Positions 45,133-54,066 of a stretch of 64,000 nt of DNA are shown here, piece by piece. Under the pieces are notes generated by a model, which saw nothing but the letters and a program-made list of their open reading frames with translations, did no database searches and had not been told where the DNA came from. The position numbers and the translations under genes are program-made. Origin of the DNA: UBA2100 sp964399345 (GTDB taxonomy: Bacteria > Patescibacteriota > Minisyncoccia > Phycocordibacterales > UBA2100); assembly GCA_964399345.1 (NCBI GenBank), contig CAYNQE010000001.1:1-64000 (forward strand), given 5' to 3'. Numbering within the stretch: the first letter of the stretch is position 1; every line of letters begins with the position of its first letter.

Positions 45133-45720
45133 CTAAAGCTTCCCCACCAAATCAAGAGTGGGTCGTATCGTGTCATCTCCAGGAGACCAGTTTGCAGGGC
45201 AAACCTTACCGTCATTTTCTGCTACAAATTTAGATGCTTGAACTTTTCTTAAAGTTTCCTTGGCATTTCTACCAATACTGTTGTCGTTAATTTCAGCACC
45301 CTTAATTACTCCTTCTGGATCAATTATAAAAGTACCTCTGCGTGCAACTCCCGTTTCGAGAATATGTACTCCAAAAGCGTGAGTGAGTTCGTGAGTTGGG
45401 TCCGCTGCCATTGGATATTCAATCTTCCCTATTGTAGAAGACGCGTCATGCCAAGCCTTATGTACGAATACAGTATCAGTTGATACAGAAACAATTTCAG
45501 CACCTTCTTTCTGAAAAGACTCATAAAGTTCTGACATATCTTCGAGTTCTGTAGGACAAACAAATGTAAAATCTGCAGGATAGAAGAAAAGTACTAACCA
45601 TTTCCCTTTTAGCTCATCCATCCCCATCTTCTTTATTCTTTTCTCATGAAAAGCTTCGAATTCAAAGTTTGGCACTGTATCTCCCACGCTAAGTGGTAAA
45701 AATTCATCTAAATTGTCCAT
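45133..45720 (-). CDS. 2-Cys peroxiredoxin (AhpC/Prx1 type)
   Basis: 195 aa. Peroxidatic Cys at residue 55 in FYPADFTFVCPTELEDM and resolving Cys in DGKVCPANWSPG near the C-terminus; ARRGTFIIDPEGVIKGAEINDNSIGRN is also conserved. Reduces hydrogen peroxide and organic peroxides. No AhpF is adjacent, so thioredoxin is the probable reductant. Divergent from miaA. Confidence 0.96.
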   Translation of the reverse strand: MDNLDEFLPLSVGDTVPNFEFEAFHEKRIKKMGMDELKGKWLVLFFYPADFTFVCPTELEDMSELYESFQKEGAEIVSVSTDTVFVHKAWHDASSTIGKIEYPMAADPTHELTHAFGVHILETGVARRGTFIIDPEGVIKGAEINDNSIGRNAKETLRKVQASKFVAENDGKVCPANWSPGDDTIRPTLDLVGKL

Positions 45721-45760
45721 ATGTATTGTTTGTTAAGTATAACGGCTATATAGTATCACA

Positions 45761-46636
45761 ATGGAAAAAGTAATAGTTATTGTAGGAACTAACGCCTCAG
45801 GTAAAAGTTCTCTTGCAATACGTTTAGCAAAAAAATACAACGGAGAAGTAATTTCTGCTGATTCCCGCCAGGTATACAAAGGATTAGATATAGGAACTGG
45901 TAAGGTTACCGAAGAAGAGATGGGAGGGATTAAACATCACCTTCTAGATGTCTCTGAAGTTAGTAATCGCTACACTGCAGCAAACTTCGCACGAGACGGT
46001 CAAATTGCGATACAAGAAATTGTTAAAAAAGGAAAAGTTCCGATTATTGCCGGTGGAACTGGTTTCTATATCCAGGCACTATTAAATCCAAATGTATTGG
46101 CTTCAATCCCGCCTAACGAGAACTTAAGAAAAGAGCTGGAGAAGAAGACTGAGAAAGAACTCTTAGAACAATTGAAAGAAATTGACGAAGAACGAGCTCT
46201 CAAACTTAGCGAGCAAGTTAATAAAAGAAGACTGGTTCGTGCAGTTGAAGTTGCGCTAACTTCTCCCGAGATGTTTGAAACTACTACCTCAACAGAATAT
46301 GAAGTTCTTTGGATCGGAATACATTGGAGCAAGGAAGATCTTGAGGCGCGAATTAAAGAGAGAACGAACCTACGTATTGAGCAAGGAATGATTGAGGAGG
46401 CAAAAAATCTAAATACCTCATTTGAAAGAATGCGAGAGCTTGGACTAGAGTACAAACACCTTGCTGATTACCTAGAAGAGAAAATAACAAAAGAAGAATT
46501 GGTTGAAAATATTAATATTGGAGACAGACAATATGCCAAAAGGCAACGTACGTGGTTTAAACGTAACGAATCAATAAACTGGTTTGAGAATGGCGAACTT
46601 CAAAAAGCAGGTAAACTTGTAGAGGAGTTTTTATAA
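45761..46636 (+). CDS. miaA: tRNA dimethylallyltransferase MiaA
   Basis: 291 aa. P-loop VGTNASGKSSLA, ISADSRQVYKGLDIGTGK, HHLLDV, IIAGGTGFYIQALL and RQYAKRQRTWFKRN are the family motifs. Adds a dimethylallyl group to A37 of tRNAs reading UNN codons; substrates such as tRNA-Trp, Cys, Tyr and Leu(UAA) are encoded nearby. TATAGT lies 6 nt before the ATG. Confidence 0.96.
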   Translation: MEKVIVIVGTNASGKSSLAIRLAKKYNGEVISADSRQVYKGLDIGTGKVTEEEMGGIKHHLLDVSEVSNRYTAANFARDGQIAIQEIVKKGKVPIIAGGTGFYIQALLNPNVLASIPPNENLRKELEKKTEKELLEQLKEIDEERALKLSEQVNKRRLVRAVEVALTSPEMFETTTSTEYEVLWIGIHWSKEDLEARIKERTNLRIEQGMIEEAKNLNTSFERMRELGLEYKHLADYLEEKITKEELVENINIGDRQYAKRQRTWFKRNESINWFENGELQKAGKLVEEFL

Positions 46637-46642
46637 TGACCG

Positions 46643-46715
46643 GCGGGCCCACCAGGACTCGAACCTGGAACGTTGGTTTTGGAAACCAAAATTTTGCCTT
46701 TAAACTATAGGCCCG
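46643..46715 (-). tRNA. tRNA-Trp (CCA)
   Basis: On the minus strand the acceptor CGGGCCT pairs with GGGCCCG. The anticodon arm TTGGT / ACCAA encloses loop TTCCAAA with anticodon CCA, and the T arm is CCAGG-TTCGAGT-CCTGG. No encoded CCA end. The 5' end overlaps by 16 bp the stop region of the gene upstream. Confidence 0.9.
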
Positions 46716-47367
46716 TATTTATTCATTGTCTCGCGGGCAATTGCCTGCACCTCACGAGCTACAATAACATCATAATACCTTATTGAAACACATCCTTGAT
46801 AATTGTCCCTAGTGCGTGGCCCATGATTCGACTTTATAAATGGCTTTATGAATCTAGACACTGGTATATTAGTTATTTTTGCCCAAAAACGCAATTGTTT
46901 TTTAATGTCATGATATGCATGTAGCTGAACAGAGACTCGCAACTTAGTTTCGTCTATCTCAAAATTGTCCCTTAGTAGCTTTAAAAATAAGGAAACCAAC
47001 TTGGGATCAGGATTAACAAATTGCAACTCCCCGTCACTAAGTGACTTCGAACCCTCACACCAATGAAGCATTGCACATAGAACTTTCCCATACGAATTAG
47101 ACATTGTTACAGAATTTAATACCAGGTACGCTTTTTCCTTTGCATCCTGCAATCTTTTACTTGTTCTTTGTCGAAGTATTCTCTGCGAAGAAAGCTGCCC
47201 GAGCGTGTATAAACTTTTTAACCTTAACTTGCTTTCTTATTTAATACAATGTTATTGCACCACAGAGAGGCAGTGCCTTTAGAAACGCTCAATAGTTCAC
47301 TTATCTCCTTTAGAGAATAGCCTTTTCTTCTTAAGATAAGTGCTTGTTGTTTTTCCTTGAATTTCAT
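46700..47367 (-). pseudogene. Frameshifted HTH/endonuclease-like gene upstream of tRNA-Trp
   Basis: The 5' part (47224-47367, 47 codons, MKFKEKQQALILRRKGYSLK...) encodes a helix-turn-helix and stops with TAA. The remainder is open in another frame (down to 46700) and continues KLRLKSLYTLGQLSSQ into LCAMLHWCEGSKSLSDGELQFVNPDPKLVSLFLKLLR. Together they match the layout of the intact 202-aa paralog at 48149-48757. A shift near 47225-47240 separates them: a broken gene, a programmed shift or a sequencing error. Its stop is within tRNA-Trp. Confidence 0.65.
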
Positions 47368-47420
47368 ATCGAACCCCTATCTGGAGTTATATTATACCAT
47401 ATTTAGGATATTCCTAGAAA

Positions 47421-47449
47421 AGAAAAAGAGTCGCTTTTGCGACTCTTTT
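47421..47449 (-). terminator. Rho-independent terminator of rpmG
   Basis: AGAGTCGC / GCGACTCT stem with a TTTT loop and T-runs on both sides, directly after the rpmG stop on the minus strand. Confidence 0.88.
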
Positions 47450-47450
47450 T

Positions 47451-47612
47451 CTACTTCTTCACTTCCTTGTGAGTCTTCTGAGCCCGGCACCACTTACAAA
47501 ACTTCTTTAGCTCAAGTTTGTCGAGGTTTTCTCCTTTTATTCTACGTGTAGTCCAGTAATTCGTACGCTTACAATCTGAACACGCTAATTTTTTTAATTT
47601 GTCTTGACTCAT
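47451..47612 (-). CDS. rpmG: 50S ribosomal protein L33
   Basis: 53 aa: starts MSQDKLKKLACSDCKRTNYW, followed by TTRRIKGE and the second Cys pair FCKWCRAQKTHKE. The two CxxC pairs form the zinc ribbon. ATG 47612, stop 47451-47453. The gene is short and easily missed. Confidence 0.93.
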   Translation of the reverse strand: MSQDKLKKLACSDCKRTNYWTTRRIKGENLDKLELKKFCKWCRAQKTHKEVKK

Positions 47613-47626
47613 ATGTAGCGCATAGA

Positions 47627-48007
47627 TTAAACAATTGAGCGCACTATGTCAACAGATACTCCTCTTTCACTAAAGCCCTCCCCTGTTAAAGTCTTTAATA
47701 GCGTATCAATTAAGAGCCAGGCAACGAGAAGAATGATCAACCCGATAACAACGGAGCCAAATATCCCCTTTCCTTTAGCTATTTTGTCTGTACTTCCGCC
47801 ACCTGAAAAGAAAAGCCAACCAGCGTAGGCAAACATCACAGCGGAGATTATAATCCCTAGTCCTATCATGAAAGTAAGTAGGTTCTGCCCTATTTTTATT
47901 AAATCATCAAAACCACAGTTATCTGTACATGGAACTAGCTGCGCCAAAACTATTGTGGGTAAAATTAATACTACTCCTAAACTTAGAAATATAAGGTGCT
48001 TTTGCAT
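47627..48007 (-). CDS. VirB2/TrbC-like small membrane protein
   Basis: 126 aa. Signal peptide (1-22, ending LAQ), then two membrane helices (about 45-70 and 84-108) with the Gly-rich loop FFSGGGSTDKIAKGKG between them. This is the pattern of the TrbC/VirB2 pilin-like family abundant in CPR genomes. Related proteins are at 60.9-62.6 kb. TACTAT lies 6 nt before the ATG. Confidence 0.75.
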   Translation of the reverse strand: MQKHLIFLSLGVVLILPTIVLAQLVPCTDNCGFDDLIKIGQNLLTFMIGLGIIISAVMFAYAGWLFFSGGGSTDKIAKGKGIFGSVVIGLIILLVAWLLIDTLLKTLTGEGFSERGVSVDIVRSIV

Positions 48008-48059
48008 GGTTTAATAGTAACACCTATCCTTGATTAAAGATGGGCATTGTGTGTATTTG

Positions 48060-48143
48060 TGCGCCGAGCAGGATTTGAACCTGCGTAGACATAATGTCGT
48101 TGGATTTACAGTCCAATGCCTTTGACCACTCAGCCATCGACGC
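48060..48143 (-). tRNA. tRNA-Tyr (GTA)
   Basis: On the minus strand: acceptor GCGTCGA / TCGGCGC with discriminator A, anticodon arm TTGGA-CTGTAAA-TCCAA (anticodon GTA), a class II variable arm, and T arm GCAGG-TTCAAAT-CCTGC. Confidence 0.95.
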
Positions 48144-48148
48144 ATAAT

Positions 48149-48757
48149 CTAAGTACAATACTTAGACTTGTAGGATTCTATCAGATTACGCACATCGAGC
48201 AACATTTTTTTGTCGTGATACCGTATATGTACCAACCCAAACTTCATTACCCTACCATCTTTTCTATAATCCTCTCTAACGTAAGGTTTAACAAATTGAT
48301 CCAGTGGTACATTTAAGCACTTACTCCAAAATTTCTTTATTAACTCTACGTCTTGATTTGAATAACAGTAGATTACTGGCCTAAACTTGGCTTCTTCTAA
48401 AATGTACCTACTTCGTAGAAAGGAGATAAACAGTTTAGCCATCGCCGGATCACTGTTTGCAAAATCAATACCTGTTGCCTTTTCGGTATCATACCCTTCG
48501 GCCCAGTACAGCATAGCCCCCATTGATTGCAGATTTCTATTTACTCCTTTCCTAAGTTTGAATGAAGGTCTTTTCTGATCAAAAGTCACTTTGCGAGCCT
48601 CCTTTAAGCTACGTCTTGGTACTTTATGTTTCCTCATAAAATAAACTACAGCATCTATTGATACAGCAAATCGTGTGGCAATCTTTTGCATAGAATACCC
48701 TTGTTTAGAATACAAACGTTTAACTAATTCTAGATCTCTTTTATGTATAGCAGACAC
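48149..48757 (-). CDS. HTH plus endonuclease-like protein directly upstream of tRNA-Tyr
   Basis: 202 aa from GTG 48757, with TACTAT 6 nt upstream. An N-terminal helix-turn-helix (LYSKQGYSMQKIATRFAVSIDAVVYFMRKH) precedes a domain with GAMLYWAEGYDTEKATGIDFANSDPAMAKLFISFLR, which resembles the acidic-residue pattern of degenerate LAGLIDADG-type domains (YWAEG). The gene ends 5 bp before tRNA-Tyr on the same strand. A paralog lies upstream of tRNA-Trp. The nuclease assignment is inference from fold-like patterns and context. Confidence 0.6.
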   Translation of the reverse strand: MSAIHKRDLELVKRLYSKQGYSMQKIATRFAVSIDAVVYFMRKHKVPRRSLKEARKVTFDQKRPSFKLRKGVNRNLQSMGAMLYWAEGYDTEKATGIDFANSDPAMAKLFISFLRSRYILEEAKFRPVIYCYSNQDVELIKKFWSKCLNVPLDQFVKPYVREDYRKDGRVMKFGLVHIRYHDKKMLLDVRNLIESYKSKYCT

Positions 48758-48829
48758 CTAAATATAGTAGCAATTCTACTATTAAGAACAAGAACAACTA
48801 TACACAGACCTTATTGACTTGATACATAA

Positions 48830-51502
48830 CTACGCTGCCACTGCTCTCCTAACCCTCTTCTTCCTTACACTTTTTTTAGTTGAATCAAATTTGAAGTTTC
48901 CGTCTTTAACGCTCACTTTTACAGAGCCTCCCTCCACCATCCCCTCTCGCACCATCATGTTAGCAATAGGTGTAAGAATATTATTTTGAATAAGTCTTTT
49001 TAGTGGTCTTGCGCCGTATTGTGGGTTGTATCCTTCTTTTGCAATATGATTTATAGCGGTAGTAGAAAGACTTAGCTTAATGTTTTTCTGAAGCAGTCTC
49101 TTCTGTACTATCTCTACCTGCATATTTACAATTTTCTTAATCGCTTTTTCTGAAAGTATGTCAAAGAGAATTATTTCATCTAATCGGTTTAAAAATTCCG
49201 GACGGAAGAAATCTCTTAGGGATTTCATTACCTTGTCTTTGCTGTGGTCGTATTGTGCATTTTCCCCTTGATCGTCGGTGAATCCTAATCTGCTCATCTT
49301 ATCTATATGCTCTGAACCTAAGTTACTTGTCATTATTACAATAGTGTTTTTGAAGTTTACAATTCTTCCTTTAGAATCAGTTAACCTTCCGTTATCTAGA
49401 ACTTGAAGTAATACATTTAAAGCCTCAGGGTGTGCCTTTTCTATTTCATCAAACAGAACTACAGAGTATGGGCGATGCCTTATTTTCTCTGTTAAAGATC
49501 CCCCGTCATCGTGCCCAACATACCCAGGAGGAGATCCAATCATCTTTGAAACTGAATGTCTTTCCATAAACTCAGACATATCTACTCGTATCATTGCGTT
49601 TTCATCATCGAATATAAACTCGGCGAGAGCCTTGGTTAGCTCCGTCTTTCCAACTCCTGTTGGCCCTAATAGCAAAAAGGACCCTATCGGTCGCTCAGGA
49701 TCTGCTATACCAACTCGTGAGCGTTTTACGGCGTTTGAGACCTTAAGAAGCGCGTCGTCCTGCCCTACTATACGAGCTTTAAGAACCTCTTCCATTCTAG
49801 AGAGTTTCTCAATTTCATCTTCAAGCATCCTCTTAACAGGAACGCCCGTCCAACGACTAACAACGTCTGCAATATCTTCTTCTGTAATTTCTTCTTTTAA
49901 AATTCTACGAGAACTTTGTAGTTTCTTTAGTCTAAGAGATTTTGTTTTAAGCTCCTTCTCTAGTTCAGGAATTTGTCCGTACCTTATTTCAGCAGCACTT
50001 GAGAGATCGGCAATTGACTCAGCAGCCTCGGCCACAAGTCTCATTTCTTCTAATTCTTTTTTGGTTTCCTTAATGCTGTCTAAGGTTTCCTTTTCATTTT
50101 TCCATTTAACTTCCAACTCTCTCGTTCCTTCTTTTAGCTCTGCTATTTCTTTCTCAACAGTTTTTGCCCTTACTCTAGCCCCTTTCTCCCCTTCCTTAAT
50201 ATCTTTTTTTAGAGCTTCGAGCTCAATTTCAAAACGCATGATCTTTCTGTGAGCTTCCTCTAGCTTAGGAGGCTTGTTCTCAAGAGAAATACGCAGTGCA
50301 GAGGAGGCCTCATCTATTAGATCAACCGCCTTGTCTGGTAGGTGTCTCTCTGTTAAATATCTACTGCTTAATTCAACTGAAGACACTATTGCCTCATCAG
50401 TTATTCTAACTCCGTGATAAAGCTCGTACTTTTCTTTTAATCCTCGCATAATTGCAATAGCGTCTTCAAGCGATGGCTCATTTACATGAACCGGCTGAAA
50501 GCGTCTCGTTAGTGCCGGATCTCTTTCAATGTGTTTTTGATATTCATTTAAAGTCGTGGCGCCAATCACCCTCATGTCCCCTCTTGCAAGTACTGGTTTA
50601 AGCATGTTCGATGCATCCATTGAACCCTCGGCTGAACCTGTTCCAACAATTGTATGAATTTCGTCGATAAACAATATTATCTGTCCTTCTGAGCGTTCTA
50701 TTTCTTTCATTATTGCCTTAAGGCGCTCTTCAAACTCCCCTCTAAATTTAGTTCCTGCAATTAAAAGCCCGAGATCTAGAGAAACTAGGTTTTTGTCCTT
50801 AAGAGACTCGGGCACATCGCCACTCGCCATCCTTTGTGCAAGACCTTCGGAGATTGCAGTTTTCCCAACTCCGGCCTCCCCGATTAATATTGGGTTATTC
50901 TTTGTTCTACGAGAAAGTATTTGAATTACTCTTGTTATCTCAGTATCTCTTCCTATAACTGGATCCAGCTTGTTTTCTCTTGCCTGCTCCGTAAGACTTT
51001 GCGTAAATTTAGCAATAGCACGATTTTGTTTTGGAGATTCGATGTCAGTAATTTTTCCATCCTTTATATCTTCATAAACCCCAACAACCTCTTCCTTGTC
51101 CACTCTAAAACGCGCCAAGATCTCTGCAGAATTTCCTGGGTTGTCCAATATCGAAAGAAGTAAATGTTCTGTGGAGACAAATTGATCTCCAAATATATCG
51201 GCTGTCTTTGGTGCTCCTTCTTGTAGGATTTGTGCTAACTCAGGAGTTAAATATAACTGGTACGAAGTGGACATACTGGCACTTGCCGTAGTTCCATCTA
51301 GTGCTTCAATCAAAGAATCCGAAAAGTGCAGTGTGTCAATCTCTAGTCGATCAAGTATTGAAAGTGTCATACTCTCATCCTGTAGAAGAAGAGATGCTAA
51401 TAGATGCAGCGGACTAACATGAGACTGCCCTCTTTCTATCGCTAACTGATGCGCTTTATGAACAGCCTCCTTGGCTTTAGTTGTAAAATTGTTAAAAGGC
51501 AT
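48830..51502 (-). CDS. clpB: ClpB/ClpC-type AAA+ unfoldase
   Basis: 890 aa. Double Clp-N repeat (1-150), AAA-1 with Walker A GEAGVGKT and FIDEIHTIVGTGSAEGSMDA, a coiled-coil middle region (about 410-540), then AAA-2 with GPTGVGKTELTKALAEF and a C-terminal D2-small domain. The long middle coil favours the disaggregase ClpB over ClpC/ClpA, and no ClpP-binding loop is obvious. It is followed by a degenerate protease-fold gene 2 bp upstream of its start. Confidence 0.92.
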   Translation of the reverse strand: MPFNNFTTKAKEAVHKAHQLAIERGQSHVSPLHLLASLLLQDESMTLSILDRLEIDTLHFSDSLIEALDGTTASASMSTSYQLYLTPELAQILQEGAPKTADIFGDQFVSTEHLLLSILDNPGNSAEILARFRVDKEEVVGVYEDIKDGKITDIESPKQNRAIAKFTQSLTEQARENKLDPVIGRDTEITRVIQILSRRTKNNPILIGEAGVGKTAISEGLAQRMASGDVPESLKDKNLVSLDLGLLIAGTKFRGEFEERLKAIMKEIERSEGQIILFIDEIHTIVGTGSAEGSMDASNMLKPVLARGDMRVIGATTLNEYQKHIERDPALTRRFQPVHVNEPSLEDAIAIMRGLKEKYELYHGVRITDEAIVSSVELSSRYLTERHLPDKAVDLIDEASSALRISLENKPPKLEEAHRKIMRFEIELEALKKDIKEGEKGARVRAKTVEKEIAELKEGTRELEVKWKNEKETLDSIKETKKELEEMRLVAEAAESIADLSSAAEIRYGQIPELEKELKTKSLRLKKLQSSRRILKEEITEEDIADVVSRWTGVPVKRMLEDEIEKLSRMEEVLKARIVGQDDALLKVSNAVKRSRVGIADPERPIGSFLLLGPTGVGKTELTKALAEFIFDDENAMIRVDMSEFMERHSVSKMIGSPPGYVGHDDGGSLTEKIRHRPYSVVLFDEIEKAHPEALNVLLQVLDNGRLTDSKGRIVNFKNTIVIMTSNLGSEHIDKMSRLGFTDDQGENAQYDHSKDKVMKSLRDFFRPEFLNRLDEIILFDILSEKAIKKIVNMQVEIVQKRLLQKNIKLSLSTTAINHIAKEGYNPQYGARPLKRLIQNNILTPIANMMVREGMVEGGSVKVSVKDGNFKFDSTKKSVRKKRVRRAVAA

Positions 51503-51504
51503 AT

Positions 51505-52296
51505 TTAGTTTTCAATTACTTCCTCCTCTTTTTCTTCTGGGGCTACGGCCTGGGCAAATGCGACTATAATTGGTGCGAAAGAAGCAGGACCCATCTCTCT
51601 AGATATTCCAGTACTTATTCCTATAACTTCGCCATCTACGCTAATTAGTGGAGCACCTGGTGCTATTTTAGTACCATTAATACTCGTGTCTATAAATCCA
51701 CTTCCTCCTAGGCTAGTAACTATTCCCTGAGTTATACTTCCGCCCCCAACGAATGCTACTGTTGTTTGCCCTAAGTGCAGTGGAGTTTCTAAAGGAACCA
51801 CTTCCTCTACTCCTATTCTTTCCGCCTCAACTTGCAGTAGTGCAATTCCTCTTGCTCCCCCCTCATATTTTATGCTAACAGGTAGAAATTCCTCCCCGCC
51901 TACATCAATTCCATAGACGACATCTTTCCTTAAGGCTGAAGCATCCATTGCTAGAGTTCCTTTACTGTCTATAAATACCCCAAGAGATACAAATGCTCCA
52001 TCGAAGTTTCTAACCACGCTTACAATCTTTGATTTATTATCAGCAATTGCAGCTGCAATTAAATCAGCTTCTTTCACTATAATTGTTCTCTCCGTTGTAA
52101 CGACTGTAGCTTGTTGTGCAGCAGGAGACACTGTCTCTACTGTTCTTTCAACTACGCGTTGAACTACTCTTGTTACATCAGTTGGGGCCTCTTCAATTAA
52201 AGCCACAGTCACTATCCCTGTTGCAATGGATGTCACAAACGAAACAAGCATCGTTAAAAGTACAATTTGTGACTTATTTAGTTCTTCAAGATTCAT
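51505..52296 (-). CDS. Membrane-anchored trypsin-fold protein with lost catalytic residues
   Basis: 263 aa. One membrane helix (about 10-35), a Val/Glu-rich linker, then a chymotrypsin/HtrA-like fold: SLGVFIDSKGTLAMDASAL and APGAPLISVDGEVIGISTGI. In active HtrA proteases these segments read (T)AAHV and GNSGGPLVN; here the His and the Ser are replaced (DAS, PGAPLI), so it is likely a pseudoprotease with a binding role. Encoded next to clpB. Confidence 0.65.
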   Translation of the reverse strand: MNLEELNKSQIVLLTMLVSFVTSIATGIVTVALIEEAPTDVTRVVQRVVERTVETVSPAAQQATVVTTERTIIVKEADLIAAAIADNKSKIVSVVRNFDGAFVSLGVFIDSKGTLAMDASALRKDVVYGIDVGGEEFLPVSIKYEGGARGIALLQVEAERIGVEEVVPLETPLHLGQTTVAFVGGGSITQGIVTSLGGSGFIDTSINGTKIAPGAPLISVDGEVIGISTGISREMGPASFAPIIVAFAQAVAPEEKEEEVIEN

Positions 52297-52332
52297 ATTT
52301 CTAATAGTATATCAGTAGAGACTATTCTCCAA

Positions 52333-53499
52333 CTATTTACCAAAATTCTGATACGTATTAACTGCTTCCACTATTTTCTCTACTATTAAATCTACTTGAT
52401 CTCCGTTGGTATCTCTTCCAAACGAAAGCCTCAGAGTGTTCTTAGAGCGCCAAACTTCACCTCCTAGAGCTTTAACTACATGTGAGTAGGTTTTCTCTTC
52501 TCTTTCAAGACACGCGCTTTTTGTCGTTAGAGAGAGACCTCTTTGATCAAGAAACATGGATACGTATTCTGAATCAATTTTTGGTATTGATATGTTTAAT
52601 ATATGAGGCGTCTGCTTTTTAGAATCTCCATTTATTATTACACCTTCTATTCTTTCAGTAAGTTTCTTTATTAAATCTTCTCGAATTAAATTTAATCTAT
52701 CACCTTCACTATCTTTAAATTCTTTACACTCTTCAAACGCCTCAGCAAACCCGGCATAGAGTGCAACGTTTTCAGTTCCTGGCCTAAGACCGTTTTCCTG
52801 ACTACCTCCTCTTAGTACTGGTGAGATCTTAACGTCCTTTGCAATATATAGTACACCCACCCCTCTTGGTCCATACATCTTTCCTGAGTCCAAACTCATT
52901 AAATCAACACCCAACCCTTTGGGGATAAGTGACTGATACATTCCCTGGCATGCATCTATATGTAGAAGAATATTTTTCTCCTTTAAAATCTTCGATATTG
53001 CATGAATAGGCTGTACAACTCCAATCTCACTATTAACTAAGGCAATAGATACTAATACTGTGTTTTCTTCAATTGCATCCCTAACGGACTCAGCCCGTAT
53101 TTGACCATGCTCATCTGGTTCAACACTGGTTATCTTTAAGCCTCTTTTTATCTGCGGTTGGAAAATATCAGTTACTGAAGGATGCTCTATTGAACTTACT
53201 ACTACATGTACATCATTTAAATCAGTACCATTTTCTTCAAGATAATTAAGGTGTCCAATTACGGCAAGATTATTGGCCTCAGTTCCCCCTGAAGTAAAGA
53301 TCAATTCATTGGACTTAACTTCAAGGCATTTTGCTATTTTTGCCCTTGCATCATCTCGCACTCTTGCGGCCTCAAGTCCTTCCGTATGAAGTGCCTGGGG
53401 ATTTGCAAAAAACTTAGTTGCATTGATGTACGCTTCAAGCGCCCGTTTTGAAACTGGCGTTGAGGCTGCATAATCTAAAAAAATTCTTTTTTTGTCCAT
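52333..53499 (-). CDS. Cysteine desulfurase (NifS/IscS-like)
   Basis: 388 aa PLP enzyme. DYAASTPVSKRALEAY at the N-terminus, FTSGGTEANNLAV, HIDACQGMYQ, the PLP lysine in LDSGKMYGPRGVGVLYI, and the active-site Cys in TKSACLEREEKTYSHVV. In most homologs the residue before the PLP Lys is His (SGHK); here it is Gly. Supplies sulfur for Fe-S clusters or tRNA thiolation. TACAAT lies 6 nt before the ATG. Confidence 0.93.
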   Translation of the reverse strand: MDKKRIFLDYAASTPVSKRALEAYINATKFFANPQALHTEGLEAARVRDDARAKIAKCLEVKSNELIFTSGGTEANNLAVIGHLNYLEENGTDLNDVHVVVSSIEHPSVTDIFQPQIKRGLKITSVEPDEHGQIRAESVRDAIEENTVLVSIALVNSEIGVVQPIHAISKILKEKNILLHIDACQGMYQSLIPKGLGVDLMSLDSGKMYGPRGVGVLYIAKDVKISPVLRGGSQENGLRPGTENVALYAGFAEAFEECKEFKDSEGDRLNLIREDLIKKLTERIEGVIINGDSKKQTPHILNISIPKIDSEYVSMFLDQRGLSLTTKSACLEREEKTYSHVVKALGGEVWRSKNTLRLSFGRDTNGDQVDLIVEKIVEAVNTYQNFGK

Positions 53500-53536
53500 G
53501 TCAGTATTGTAGTTATAGTTTTGGATATGTCCATGT

Positions 53537-53542
53537 TACAAT
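53537..53542 (+). promoter_or_regulatory. -10 box placed for a leaderless mRNA
   Basis: TACAAT, 6 nt before ATG 53549, in the divergent region shared with the cysteine desulfurase gene. Confidence 0.45.
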
Positions 53543-53548
53543 CGGCAA

Positions 53549-54013
53549 ATGTTAACACTATTTCAACTAACTGTAGTCTCTGGTGGTGTTTTAGCCGTAT
53601 TACTTCTTTGGAATATAGTACTAGAATGGAGGCTTCGAAGATTAATGCGCGGATCCAACGGAAAAAATATGGAAGGTTTTATGGCATCAATCGCACGTGA
53701 TTATCAAGACTTAAATGACTTTAAGCAATCGATAAAAGGTGAGATTCACAGTCTAGATAGTAGAATTGCTAAGAGCACCAGTAGTATAGGGCTCGTACGC
53801 TTTAATCCCTTTGCTGGAAGCGGAACAAGCAAACCCTCTTTTGCTGTTGCCTTCCTTTCTGAAAACGGAAATGGTGTTGTTATTTCAACCCTCCACGCTC
53901 ATAACAGCGTAAGTATATTTAGTAAGGACATAGTGAATTTCAAGAGTGAAAAGGAACTCTCCCAGGAAGAGACGCAAGCACTTGAAAAAGCAAGCAATTC
54001 GTTGCATACTTGA
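53549..54013 (+). CDS. DUF4446 family protein
   Basis: 154 aa. One N-terminal membrane helix (about 3-25), a short coiled coil, and the segment GLVRFNPFAGSGTSKPSFAVAFLSENGNGVVISTLHAHNSVSIFSK, which is the conserved core of DUF4446. Function unknown. It precedes infB. Confidence 0.8.
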   Translation: MLTLFQLTVVSGGVLAVLLLWNIVLEWRLRRLMRGSNGKNMEGFMASIARDYQDLNDFKQSIKGEIHSLDSRIAKSTSSIGLVRFNPFAGSGTSKPSFAVAFLSENGNGVVISTLHAHNSVSIFSKDIVNFKSEKELSQEETQALEKASNSLHT

Positions 54014-54066
54014 CCAACTAAGTTGTAAGGTACTTACAAAGGCGCTACTTGGCGCTTACTTTTAAT

